Shown in pieces: positions 20,452-33,986 of a DNA stretch of 64,000 nucleotides. Made by a program: the position numbers and the translations under genes. The notes under the pieces were generated by a model. That model saw only the letters and a list, made by a program, of their open reading frames with translations. It did not search any database and had not been told where the DNA came from. The stretch is from Tenodera sinensis (lineage: Eukaryota > Arthropoda > Insecta > Mantodea > Mantidae): NCBI GenBank assembly GCA_030765045.1, contig CM060969.1, positions 48,399,216 through 48,463,215 on the forward strand. The letters run 5' to 3'. The first letter of the stretch is position 1. Every line of letters starts with the position of its first letter.

Positions 20452-22652
20452 TGTCTGACTGTCTGTGTGTGTCTGTCTGACTGTCTGTGTGTGTTTGACT
20501 GTGGACCTGTATCTGTTTTTAGATTGACTCATATATATTATTATGAGAAATAATTATGGCAAGGGTAAATTATTGCTTGACTCAACAGAGAAGCAACGCA
20601 ATACACCTGATATAAATTCATTTAATTTAAACGCCAGGTATTGTATAACAGGGTTTCCTTTATTTGTAATAACAAGTTCATCATGCTTGACTTAATTGCG
20701 GGTAGTAAAAAGTGTACCCCCCAGGGAGGATTTGAACTCACAACCGACGAATCAAGCGTTGCTAGTTACGGGCCCCCACCAGCTCTCTGTCACCGCGGCT
20801 ACCAGGAGGTACGAGTCAAAGGCACTTTTATAAGGATCTTAAGCACTGAGTGATGGCTGGATGTCAATTGCAGGTTATAAGTATTACAATAATATGCAAA
20901 TAGAATACTCATTTACTCCACTTTGTCATTAATTTTGATTACTACATGCTACATAGTACCTCATGATTTATAAAAATCACTATTTCGGTCCTATTTCAAA
21001 CAGCAAGACAGAGATACGTAAGTACTCTGTGGTCAATATAAATGTTGTACTGATCAAGCTAAATATACAGCATTTTCAAGGCTCTACTGATCATATACAT
21101 ACATGTATGTGTGCTTGGTAGTTTACAGTCACCGCACATGTGAACACAATATCAGTAGTTCAGTTAACTGCGTTAAGATAGGTTCTGAATGAAAAACGAC
21201 ACTTTGTTTACTCACTTGGAAGATCTATACACATATGTAAACAAACCAAAGCATAACCTCAAACAAATTGCATTCATTCGTAGAGGTATTTACAACACCC
21301 AACTATAATGCTTCCGATTGCAACACTTTAACTGAAAGTAACATATTGAATCTAGAACAATACAAAATAATTTGTCGTAATTGCCATAAATCATATATTT
21401 AAGGATTTATGGGTGCATAATAGAAAGGCACATCCAAGGAGTATCTAAACTTGGTTCTGTGAAACAGATTCAAATACTGTTGTCGATGTACATATGTATG
21501 TCAGAGATACTTAGAGTAGTTTCTCTCTACATGGTGATGACGGCAAGGCTGAATAAATTCAAAGAGCAAAGTTGTTAACGTTGCCCACGTATTGAAAGGT
21601 GTAAAATAAACGAAATAGGATGCAGTATTTCCCAAAATACGTTTTTATATGTTCTACTGGCCTTGACAAAGTCTGTACACGTTGAAAATATATTACTGAA
21701 TGTTTGAAATATAATTCGGACAAAAGTTATGTATAGCATGTCTCTTATGTGTACATACATATGTAAAAATCCAAGCATAACCTCCAATAAATTGCATTAT
21801 CTGATAAAAGTATGATGACGGCATGGATGAATAAATTCAAAGAGAAACCTGTTAACGTAGCTCACGTATTGAAAGGTGTAACATAAATGAAATAGAACGC
21901 TGCATCCTCCAAAATACTTTTCTTTATCAAAACTTGTTCTATTGGCCTTGATTAAATCGCTACATTTCGAAAATATCTTTCTCAAGGTTTGAGATATAAT
22001 TCTGACAAAGCATATGTACAGAATGAATCTCATATGTGCATATGTGAACAATCCAAGCATAACCTTAAACAAATTGCACTAATTCATAAAGGTATTTAAA
22101 ACGCACAGCTATAATGGTTTCAATTGCAGCTCTTTAATTGAGAGTAACATAGTTGATCTAGAACAATACAAAATCCTTTGTCCCCATTGCCATAAATTAG
22201 ATAGTATGTAAGGGCTAAACAAGTACACATTTGAAAAGCAGACTCAGGGAGTATCGAAACTTGGCTCTTTGAAACAGATTCAAATACTCTTGTGGTTGTA
22301 TGTCAGAGACACTAAGAGTAGTTTCTCTCTGAATGATGATGACTGCATGGTTCAATAAATTCGAGGAGTGTTTAACGTTGCACAAGTAATGAAAGGTACA
22401 AAATAAATGAGATAGAATGCTGTATTTCGCAAAATACTCTTCTTTTTTTTTTTTTTTTTTTTTTTTCCATCAACACTTGTGCTACTGGTCTTGATTAAAT
22501 CGCTTAATGTTGCGAATATATTACTGAATGTTTGAGATATAATTCTGACAAAGGTTAGGTATAGCTTGACTCTTCTGGAAATAGCCAACGAAGCCCTCTT
22601 CATTCTGAATGGCTTCTGTAAACGTAACGATGTGTAACACTTTGTCGCACAA
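18122..22652 (+). repeat. Macrosatellite unit 5 (30 bp deletion)
   Basis: Complete unit with the longest AC tract, (AC)36 at 18514-18585. The TG tract is 56 bp at 20394-20449 with the GCG interruption shared with unit 4; T24 at 22443-22466. It alone lacks 30 bp at the start of SINE-like copy B (junction near 20586/20587). It also has five rather than six A residues just before the tRNA-like element. Private substitutions at 18730 (G), 20965 (G), 21529 (A) and 22558 (G). Confidence 0.97.
20714..20812 (-). ncRNA. tRNA-like Pol III candidate, unit 5
   Basis: Element body unchanged. The terminator run is T5 rather than T6, and 30 bp are missing about 130 bp away on the + strand left side. Confidence 0.4.
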
Positions 22653-23043
22653 ATGCACTGAACCTGTTAAGTGACACCCCCATTTATTGGTTTGAATACA
22701 AAAAGGGAGCTGATTAATATAATTTATTAATCATGCATGCAAGGAGAATGAAGTTCTAAAGCCTTCACACAGCGCCAAGAGCTTAAAGGTTACGACTGTC
22801 CCTTAGCCTACTGAATTGTGCTCATTTCCATTTAGCTACCAGAAACTAGCATTAAAACAATTTATGGACATATTTGTCTTAATAAACTAATGTAGATAGT
22901 AGAACAAACGACTTCACGAATGTGTAGTATGAAGAAGATTTAGAGAAGAAACACATGTGAGCGCACAGATGAGATTTTTTTGGTGGAGGCTCTTGGCCGT
23001 CAAGAATCCATATTTCATTAAAACTCACAAATCCGTCCACGCG

Positions 23044-23082
<39 letters not shown>

Positions 23083-24888
23083 CACACTCACACACGCACT
23101 CACACACCCACGCGGCTTAAAGTATTATATGGTGAACAGGTGTATAGACGGACCAACAAACTCTGTCGATTTCTTTTTGCAATTTTGAATATTGTCCCGT
23201 AGCACGACTAACAAAGTGCGAGATCTGTTTACTGATTATTCTCATTGTCAAGGCATAGCGCTGAAGTCCGTCGATGCTGCCAGCTTCAGAAGCAATTGAG
23301 CTGTCTGGCGCCGTTTCTCGACGGATTTTACCGTCCTAAATATTATAAGACGCACATGTATAATGCAATGGCAGCAAATTGACAAATAGAAGAGAGTTCA
23401 TCTGTTAATTGACTCTTATTATCGATAGTGAAGTGAGGAGCTGCTTGGCGGATTTTCGCGTCATTATATACTATTATAAGAGGCACATTATATAATACAA
23501 TGGCAGCAAACTTTGCGTCTTCTCTATGCATTTTTAAACACGTCTTGCAGTGAATCTAACAAACAGGGGCGATTTCATCTGTTGATTGATTCTTTTAGCG
23601 GATAGTAAAGAGTAGCGATCGCGTCATGTAGTACACAGTTTCAGAACCTTTATACTACCTCGTTTAACTTTGCGTAGGAAGTAAGGCTCTTACTCAACAC
23701 AATATGATTATCTGTATGAACAAGCGAGGTCTGTCACGAATACACACGTACACACGGTGATGAGGTGCCCGCTTGCTTATATCTCTGGCCCCTTGCTCTG
23801 TGAGACTCCTCTCTCCTCCCACTGACTTGGTGCTAATGAACAACCGTTCAAACGCAGACAACGCTCTTCGAATGGGAACATCGCTACTCGAGGAGCTTAC
23901 TACCGGGATGCAAACCCAGGACGCAAACTCAAAATGATTTGGTGCAGTGGAGTACCCATTTTACATCGAGGCGACACATGTGATTCTAACAAGTCAAAAC
24001 CTGTCAAACGACATCTAGCGGCATGAATTCGTACCTCCAAGCGCAATGATCTAAGGTTTACACAACGTAACAACCCCTGATACACATTCATTTCTGTTAC
24101 CCGCCCGGTAGTTTAGCAAAATGTTTCCTTCTTTACTACTTACAATTTCATCATCCTCGACTCGCCGGTGGCCTATCTGTCTCAGGTCCACCAGAAGGTA
24201 GAGTTCAAGCGCACATTCATAACGATCTTAAACACAGCTCGATGGTTCGATGTCAATTGAAGGTTACAAGTATTAAAGTAATATGTGATCATACGACTTA
24301 TTTACTCCCCTTTGTCGTTAATTTTGGTTACCACATGCTACATAATCCCTCATCGTTAATAAAAGTTAGTATGTGTAATTCAATGTCAGTAAAGTATGTC
24401 GTTTTCTGTATGCAATTTTTAATCATGCCTCTAGTATAAGTAACAATGTGTGGCGAGTTCAACTATTTATTGATTCGTATTGTGGATAGTAAAGTGTGGG
24501 CGGCGTGTCCTGCAGTAAACACTTTCAAAATTCTTATACTACTTCTTAGAACTTTAATATAGGAGTAAGGCTCAAAGTTTACTGAAAAAGCTAGCTGTAT
24601 GTTAGCAGACTTTAGCGTCCAAAGTATTATAGGATGAGAATGTGTAATGCAATGGCAGCAAGCACTATGGTTTTCTTCATGCAATTTATAACCATGTCTT
24701 GCAGTGAATCTAACAAAAAGGGGCGAGTTCACATTTTGATTGATTCTTTTTGCAGATAGAAATGAGTAGCCATCGTGTCATGCGGAAGACACTTTCAAAA
24801 CCCCTATAATAGCTCTTTTTACTTTACCTAGTAAGTAAGACTCTTAGTTTACACAAAATAATTATCCTTTTGAACAAGCGTGTTCTGT

Positions 24889-24940
<52 letters not shown>

Positions 24941-27175
24941 TGTCTGACTGTCTGTGTGTGTCTGTCTGACTGTCTGTGTGTGTTTGACTGTGGACCTGTA
25001 TCTGTCTTTAGATTGACTCATATATATTATTATGAGAAATAATTATGGCAAGGGTAAATTATTGCTTGACTCAACTGGTAACAGTCAGTGGAGCCCTCTT
25101 TATTCAGAGAAGCAACGCAATACACCTGATATAAATTCATTTAATTTAAACGCCAGGTATTGTATAACAGGGTTTCCTTTATTTGTAATAACAAGTTCAT
25201 CATGCTTGACTTAATTGCGGGTAGTAAAAAAGTGTACCCCCCAGGGAGGATTTGAACTCACAACCGACGAATCAAGCGTTGCTAGTTACGGGCTCCCACC
25301 AGCTCTCTGTCACCGCGGCTACCAGGAGGTACGAGTCAAAGGCACTTTTATAAGGATCTTAAGCACTGAGTGATGGCTGGATGTCAATTGCAGGTTATAA
25401 GTATTACAATAATATGCAAATAGAATACTCATTTACTCCACTTTGTCATTAATTTTGATTACTACATGCTACATAGTACCTCATCATTTATAAAAATCAC
25501 TATTTCGGTCCTATTTCAAACAGCAAGACAGAGATACGTAAGTACTCTGTGGTCAATATAAATGTTGTACTGATCAAGCTAAATATACAGCATTTTCAAG
25601 GCTCTACTGATCATATACATACATGTATGTGTGCTTGGTAGTTTACAGTCACCGCACATGTGAACACAATATCAGTAGTTCAGTTAACTGCGTTAAGATA
25701 GGTTCTGAATGAAAAACGACACTTTGTTTACTCACTTGGAAGATCTATACACATATGTAAACAAACCAAAGCATAACCTCAAACAAATTGCATTCATTCG
25801 TAGAGGTATTTACAACACCCAACTATAATGCTTCCGATTGCAACACTTTAACTGAAAGTAACATATTGAATCTAGAACAATACAAAATAATTTGTCGTAA
25901 TTGCCATAAATCATATATTTAAGGATTTATGGGTGCATAATAGAAAGGCACATCCAAGGAGTATCTAAACTTGGTTCTGTGAAACAGATTCAAATACTGT
26001 TGTCGATGTACATATGTATGTCAGAGATACTTAGAGTAGTTTCTCTCTGCATGGTGATGACGGCAAGGCTGAATAAATTCAAAGAGCAAAGTTGTTAACG
26101 TTGCCCACGTATTGAAAGGTGTAAAATAAACGAAATAGGATGCAGTATTTCCCAAAATACGTTTTTATATGTTCTACTGGCCTTGACAAAGTCTGTACAC
26201 GTTGAAAATATATTACTGAATGTTTGAAATATAATTCGGACAAAAGTTATGTATAGCATGTCTCTTATGTGTACATACATATGTAAAAATCCAAGCATAA
26301 CCTCCAATAAATTGCATTATCTGATAAAAGTATGATGACGGCATGGATGAATAAATTCAAAGAGAAACCTGTTAACGTAGCTCACGTATTGAAAGGTGTA
26401 ACATAAATGAAATAGAACGCTGCATCCTCCAAAATACTTTTCTTTATCAAAACTTGTTCTATTGGCCTTGATTAAATCGCTACATTTCGAAAATATCTTT
26501 CTCAAGGTTTGAGATATAATTCTGACAAAGCATATGTACAGAATGAATCTCATATGTGCATATGTGAACAATCCAAGCATAACCTTAAACAAATTGCACT
26601 AATTCATAAAGGTATTTAAAACGCACAGCTATAATGGTTTCAATTGCAGCTCTTTAATTGAGAGTAACATAGTTGATCTAGAACAATACAAAATCCTTTG
26701 TCCCCATTGCCATAAATTAGATAGTATGTAAGGGCTAAACAAGTACACATTTGAAAAGCAGACTCAGGGAGTATCGAAACTTGGCTCTTTGAAACAGATT
26801 CAAATACTCTTGTGGTTGTATGTCAGAGACACTAAGAGTAGTTTCTCTCTGAATGATGATGACTGCATGGTTCAATAAATTCGAGGAGTGTTTAACGTTG
26901 CACAAGTAATGAAAGGTACAAAATAAATGAGATAGAATGCTGTATTTCGCAAAATACTCTTCTTTTTTTTTTTTTTTTTTTTTTTTTTTCCATCAACACT
27001 TGTGCTACTGGTCTTGATTAAATCGCTTAATGTTGCGAATATATTACTGAATGTTTGAGATATAATTCTGACAAAGGTTACGTATAGCTTGACTCTTCTG
27101 GAAATAGCCAACGAAGCCCTCTTCATTCTGAATGGCTTCTGTAAACGTAACGATGTGTAACACTTTGTCGCACAA
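22653..27175 (+). repeat. Macrosatellite unit 6
   Basis: Complete unit. Tracts: (AC)18 at 23045-23080; TG tract of 50 bp with TTTG interruption at 24889-24938, identical in length to unit 7; T27 at 26963-26989. Private changes at 22659 (T, inside the phase marker), 23421 (A), 23471 (C), 24390 (T), 25006 (C), 25091 (G) and 25294 (T, inside the tRNA-like element). Confidence 0.97.
25234..25332 (-). ncRNA. tRNA-like Pol III candidate, unit 6
   Basis: Carries one substitution (25294, C to T on the + strand) in the G-rich stretch between the A-box-like and B-box motifs. It is the only copy with a change inside the element. Confidence 0.4.
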
Positions 27176-27566
27176 ATGCACAGAACCTGTTAAGTGACAC
27201 CCCCATTTATTGGTTTGAATACAAAAAGGGAGCTGATTAATATAATTTATTAATCATGCATGCAAGGAGAATGAAGTTCTAAAGCCTTCACACAGCGCCA
27301 AGAGCTTAAAGGTTACGACTGTCCCTTAGCCTACTGAATTGTGCTCATTTCCATTTAGCTACCAGAAACTAGCATTAAAACAATTTATGGACATATTTGT
27401 CTTAATAAACTAATGTAGATAGTAGAACAAACGACTTCACGAATGTGTAGTATGAAGAAGATTTAGAGAAGAAACACATGTGAGCGCACAGATGAGATTT
27501 TTTTGGTGGAGGCTCTTGGCCGTCAAGAATCCATATTTCATTAAAACTCACAAATCCGTCCACGCG

Positions 27567-27617
<51 letters not shown>

Positions 27618-29422
27618 CACACTCACACACGCACTCACACACCCACGCGGCTTAAAGTATTATATGGTGAACAGGTGTATAGACGGACCAACAAACTCTG
27701 TCGATTTCTTTTTGCAATTTTGAATATTGTCCCGTAGCACGACTAACAAAGTGCGAGATCTGTTTACTGATTATTCTCATTGTCAAGGCATAGCGCTGAA
27801 GTCCGTCGATGCTGCCAGCTTCAGAAGCAATTGAGCTGTCTGGCGCCGTTTCTCGACGGATTTTACCGTCCTAAATATTATAAGACGCACATGTATAATG
27901 CAATGGCAGCAAATTGACAAATAGAAGAGAGTTCATCTGTTAATTGACTCTTATTGTCGATAGTGAAGTGAGGAGCTGCTTGGCGGATTTTCGCGTCATT
28001 ATATATTATTATAAGAGGCACATTATATAATACAATGGCAGCAAACTTTGCGTCTTCTCTATGCATTTTTAAACACGTCTTGCAGTGAATCTAACAAACA
28101 GGGGCGATTTCATCTGTTGATTGATTCTTTTAGCGGATAGTAAAGAGTAGCGATCGCGTCATGTAGTACACAGTTTCAGAACCTTTATACTACCTCGTTT
28201 AACTTTGCGTAGGAAGTAAGGCTCTTACTCAACACAATATGATTATCTGTATGAACAAGCGAGGTCTGTCACGAATACACACGTACACACGGTGATGAGG
28301 TGCCCGCTTGCTTATATCTCTGGCCCCTTGCTCTGTGAGACTCCTCTCTCCTCCCACTGACTTGGTGCTAATGAACAACCGTTCAAACGCAGACAACGCT
28401 CTTCGAATGGGAACATCGCTACTCGAGGAGCTTACTACCGGGATGCAAACCCAGGACGCAAACTAAAATGATTTGGTGCAGTGCAGTACCCATTTTACAT
28501 CGAGGCGACACATGTGATTCTAACAAGTCAAAACCTGTCAAACGACATCTAGCGGCATGAATTCGTACCTCCAAGCGCAATGATCTAAGGTTTACACAAC
28601 GTAACAACCCCTGATACACATTCATTTCTGTTACCCGCCCGGTAGTTTAGCAAAATGTTTCCTTCTTTACTACTTACAATTTCATCATCCTCGACTCGCC
28701 GGTGGCCTATCTGTCTCAGGTCCACCAGAAGGTAGAGTTCAAGCGCACATTCATAACGATCTTAAACACAGCTCGATGGTTCGATGTCAATTGAAGGTTA
28801 CAAGTATTAAAGTAATATGTGATCATACGACTTATTTACTCCCCTTTGTCGTTAATTTTGGTTACCACATGCTACATAATCCCTCATCGTTAATAAAAGT
28901 TAGTATGTGTAATTCAATGTCAGCAAAGTATGTCGTTTTCTGTATGCAATTTTTAATCATGCCTCTAGTATAAGTAACAATGTGTGGCGAGTTCAACTAT
29001 TTATTGATTCGTATTGTGGATAGTAAAGTGTGGGCGGCGTGTCCTGCAGTAAACACTTTCAAAATTCTTATACTACTTCTTAGAACTTTAATATAGGAGT
29101 AAGGCTCAAAGTTTACTGAAAAAGCTAGCTGTATGTTAGCAGACTTTAGCGTCCAAAGTATTATAGGATGAGAATGTGTAATGCAATGGCAGCAAGCACT
29201 ATGGTTTTCTTCATGCAATTTATAACCATGTCTTGCAGTGAATCTAACAAAAAGGGGCGAGTTCACATTTTGATTGATTCTTTTTGCAGATAGAAATGAG
29301 TAGCCATCGTGTCATGCGGAAGACACTTTCAAAACCCCTATAATAGCTCTTTTTACTTTACCTAGTAAGTAAGACTCTTAGTTTACACAAAATAATTATC
29401 CTTTTGAACAAGCGTGTTCTGT

Positions 29423-29474
<52 letters not shown>

Positions 29475-31696
29475 TGTCTGACTGTCTGTGTGTGTCTGTC
29501 TGACTGTCTGTGTGTGTTTGACTGTGGACCTGTATCTGTTTTTAGATTGACTCATATATATTATTATGAGAAATAATTATGGCAAGGGTAAATTATTGCT
29601 TGACTCAACTGGTAACAGTCAGTGAAGCCCTCTTTATTCAGAGAAGCAACGCAATACACCTGATATAAATTCATTTAATTTAAACGCCAGGTATTGTATA
29701 ACAGGGTTTCCTTTATTTGTAATAACAAGTTCATCATGCTTGACTTAATTGCGGGTAGTAAAAAAGTGTACCCCCCAGGGAGGATTTGAACTCACAACCG
29801 ACGAATCAAGCGTTGCTAGTTACGGGCCCCCACCAGCTCTCTGTCACCGCGGCTACCAGGAGGTACGAGTCAAAGGCACTTTTATAAGGATCTTAAGCAC
29901 TGAGTGATGGCTGGATGTCAATTGCAGGTTATAAGTATTACAATAATATGCAAATAGAATACTCATTTACTCCACTTTGTCATTAATTTTGATTACTACA
30001 TGCTACATAGTACCTCATCATTTATAAAAATCACTATTTCGGTCCTATTTCAAACAGCAAGACAGAGATACGTAAGTACTCTGTGGTCAATATAAATGTT
30101 GTACTGATCAAGCTAAATATACAGCATTTTCAAGGCTCTACTGATCATATACATACATGTATGTGTGCTTGGTAGTTTACAGTCACCGCACATGTGAACA
30201 CAATATCAGTAGTTCAGTTAACTGCGTTAAGATAGGTTCTGAATGAAAAACGACACTTTGTTTACTCACTTGGAAGATCTATACACATATGTAAACAAAC
30301 CAAAGCATAACCTCAAACAAATTGCATTCATTCGTAGAGGTATTTACAACACCCAACTATAATGCTTCCGATTGCAACACTTTAACTGAAAGTAACATAT
30401 TGAATCTAGAACAATACAAAATAATTTGTCGTAATTGCCATAAATCATATATTTAAGGATTTATGGGTGCATAATAGAAAGGCACATCCAAGGAGTATCT
30501 AAACTTGGTTCTGTGAAACAGATTCAAATACTGTTGTCGATGTACATATGTATGTCAGAGATACTTAGAGTAGTTTCTCTCTGCATGGTGATGACGGCAA
30601 GGCTGAATAAATTCAAAGAGCAAAGTTGTTAACGTTGCCCACGTATTGAAAGGTGTAAAATAAACGAAATAGGATGCAGTATTTCCCAAAATACGTTTTT
30701 ATATGTTCTACTGGCCTTGACAAAGTCTGTACACGTTGAAAATATATTACTGAATGTTTGAAATATAATTCGGACAAAAGTTATGTATAGCATGTCTCTT
30801 ATGTGTACATACATATGTAAAAATCCAAGCATAACCTCCAATAAATTGCATTATCTGATAAAAGTATGATGACGGCATGGATGAATAAATTCAAAGAGAA
30901 ACCTGTTAACGTAGCTCACGTATTGAAAGGTGTAACATAAATGAAATAGAACGCTGCATCCTCCAAAATACTTTTCTTTATCAAAACTTGTTCTATTGGC
31001 CTTGATTAAATCGCTACATTTCGAAAATATCTTTCTCAAGGTTTGAGATATAATTCTGACAAAGCATATGTACAGAATGAATCTCATATGTGCATATGTG
31101 AACAATCCAAGCATAACCTTAAACAAATTGCACTAATTCATAAAGGTATTTAAAACGCACAGCTATAATGGTTTCAATTGCAGCTCTTTAATTGAGAGTA
31201 ACATAGTTGATCTAGAACAATACAAAATCCTTTGTCCCCATTGCCATAAATTAGATAGTATGTAAGGGCTAAACAAGTACACATTTGAAAAGCAGACTCA
31301 GGGAGTATCGAAACTTGGCTCTTTGAAACAGATTCAAATACTCTTGTGGTTGTATGTCAGAGACACTAAGAGTAGTTTCTCTCTGAATGATGATGACTGC
31401 ATGGTTCAATAAATTCGAGGAGTGTTTAACGTTGCACAAGTAATGAAAGGTACAAAATAAATGAGATAGAATGCTGTATTTCGCAAAATACTCTTCTTTT
31501 TTTTTTTTTTCCATCAACACTTGTGCTACTGGTCTTGATTAAATCGCTTAATGTTGCGAATATATTACTGAATGTTTGAGATATAATTCTGACAAAGGTT
31601 ACGTATAGCTTGACTCTTCTGGAAATAGCCAACGAAGCCCTCTTCATTCTGAATGGCTTCTGTAAACGTAACGATGTGTAACACTTTGTCGCACAA
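27176..31696 (+). repeat. Macrosatellite unit 7
   Basis: Complete unit. Tracts: (AC)24 at 27568-27615; TG tract of 50 bp with TTTG interruption at 29423-29472; short T14 at 31497-31510. It has a 1 bp deletion of a C near 28464 and a G-to-C change at 28484. The deletion shifts the short minus-strand open frame there without consequence for any recognisable gene. Confidence 0.97.
29768..29866 (-). ncRNA. tRNA-like Pol III candidate, unit 7
   Basis: Unchanged copy with T6. Confidence 0.4.
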
Positions 31697-32087
31697 ATGC
31701 ACAGAACCTGTTAAGTGACACCCCCATTTATTGGTTTGAATACAAAAAGGGAGCTGATTAATATAATTTATTAATCATGCATGCAAGGAGAATGAAGTTC
31801 TAAAGCCTTCACACAGCGCCAAGAGCTTAAAGGTTACGACTGTCCCTTAGCCTACTGAATTGTGCTCATTTCCATTTAGCTACCAGAAACTAGCATTAAA
31901 ACAATTTATGGACATATTTGTCTTAATAAACTAATGTAGATAGTAGAACAAACGACTTCACGAATGTGTAGTATGAAGAAGATTTAGAGAAGAAACACAT
32001 GTGAGCGCACAGATGAGATTTTTTTGGTGGAGGCTCTTGGCCGTCAAGAATCCATATTTCATTAAAACTCACAAATCCGTCCACGCG

Positions 32088-32126
<39 letters not shown>

Positions 32127-33931
32127 CACACTCACACACGCACTCACACACCCACGCGGCTTAAAGTATTATATGGTGAACAGGTGTATAGACGGACCAA
32201 CAAACTCTGTCGATTTCTTTTTGCAATTTTGAATATTGTCCCGTAGCACGACTAACAAAGTGCGAGATCTGTTTACTGATTATTCTCATTGTCAAGGCAT
32301 AGCGCTGAAGTCCGTCGATGCTGCCAGCTTCAGAAGCAATTGAGCTGTCTGGCGCCGTTTCTCGACGGATTTTACCGTCCTAAATATTATAAGACGCACA
32401 TGTATAATGCAATGGCAGCAAATTGACAAATAGAAGAGAGTTCATCTGTTAATTGACTCTTATTGTCGATAGTGAAGTGAGGAGCTGCTTGGCGGATTTT
32501 CGCGTCATTATATATTATTATAAGAGGCACATTATATAATACAATGGCAGCAAACTTTGCGTCTTCTCTATGCATTTTTAAACACGTCTTGCAGTGAATC
32601 TAACAAACAGGGGCGATTTCATCTGTTGATTGATTCTTTTAGCGGATAGTAAAGAGTAGCGATCGCGTCATGTAGTACACAGTTTCAGAACCTTTATACT
32701 ACCTCGTTTAACTTTGCGTAGGAAGTAAGGCTCTTACTCAACACAATATGATTATCTGTATGAACAAGCGAGGTCTGTCACGAATACACACGTACACACG
32801 GTGATGAGGTGCCCGCTTGCTTATATCTCTGGCCCCTTGCTCTGTGAGACTCCTCTCTCCTCCCACTGACTTGGTGCTAATGAACAACCGTTCAAACGCA
32901 GACAACGCTCTTCGAATGGGAACATCGCTACTCGAGGAGCTTACTACCGGGATGCAAACCCAGGACGCAAACTCAAAATGATTTGGTGCAGTGGAGTACC
33001 CATTTTACATCGAGGCGACACATGTGATTCTAACAAGTCAAAACCTGTCAAACGACATCTAGCGGCATGAATTCGTACCTCCAAGCGCAATGATCTAAGG
33101 TTTACACAACGTAACAACCCCTGATACACATTCATTTCTGTTACCCGCCCGGTAGTTTAGCAAAATGTTTCCTTCTTTACTACTTACAATTTCATCATCC
33201 TCGACTCGCCGGTGGCCTATCTGTCTCAGGTCCACCAGAAGGTAGAGTTCAAGCGCACATTCATAACGATCTTAAACACAGCTCGATGGTTCGATGTCAA
33301 TTGAAGGTTACAAGTATTAAAGTAATATGTGATCATACGACTTATTTACTCCCCTTTGTCGTTAATTTTGGTTACCACATGCTACATAATCCCTCATCGT
33401 TAATAAAAGTAGGTATGTGTAATTCAATGTCAGCAAAGTATGTCGTTTTCTGTATGCAATTTTTAATCATGCCTCTAGTATAAGTAACAATGTGTGGCGA
33501 GTTCAACTATTTATTGATTCGTATTGTGGATAGTAAAGTGTGGGCGGCGTGTCCTGCAGTAAACACTTTCAAAATTCTTATACTACTTCTTAGAACTTTA
33601 ATATAGGAGTAAGGCTCAAAGTTTACTGAAAAAGCTAGCTGTATGTTAGCAGACTTTAGCGTCCAAAGTATTATAGGATGAGAATGTGTAATGCAATGGC
33701 AGCAAGCACTATGGTTTTCTTCATGCAATTTATAACCATGTCTTGCAGTGAATCTAACAAAAAGGGGCGAGTTCACATTTTGATTGATTCTTTTTGCAGA
33801 TAGAAATGAGTAGCCATCGTGTCATGCGGAAGACACTTTCAAAACCCCTATAATAGCTCTTTTTACTTTACCTAGTAAGTAAGACTCTTAGTTTACACAA
33901 AATAATTATCCTTTTGAACAAGCGTGTTCTG

Positions 33932-33986
<55 letters not shown>

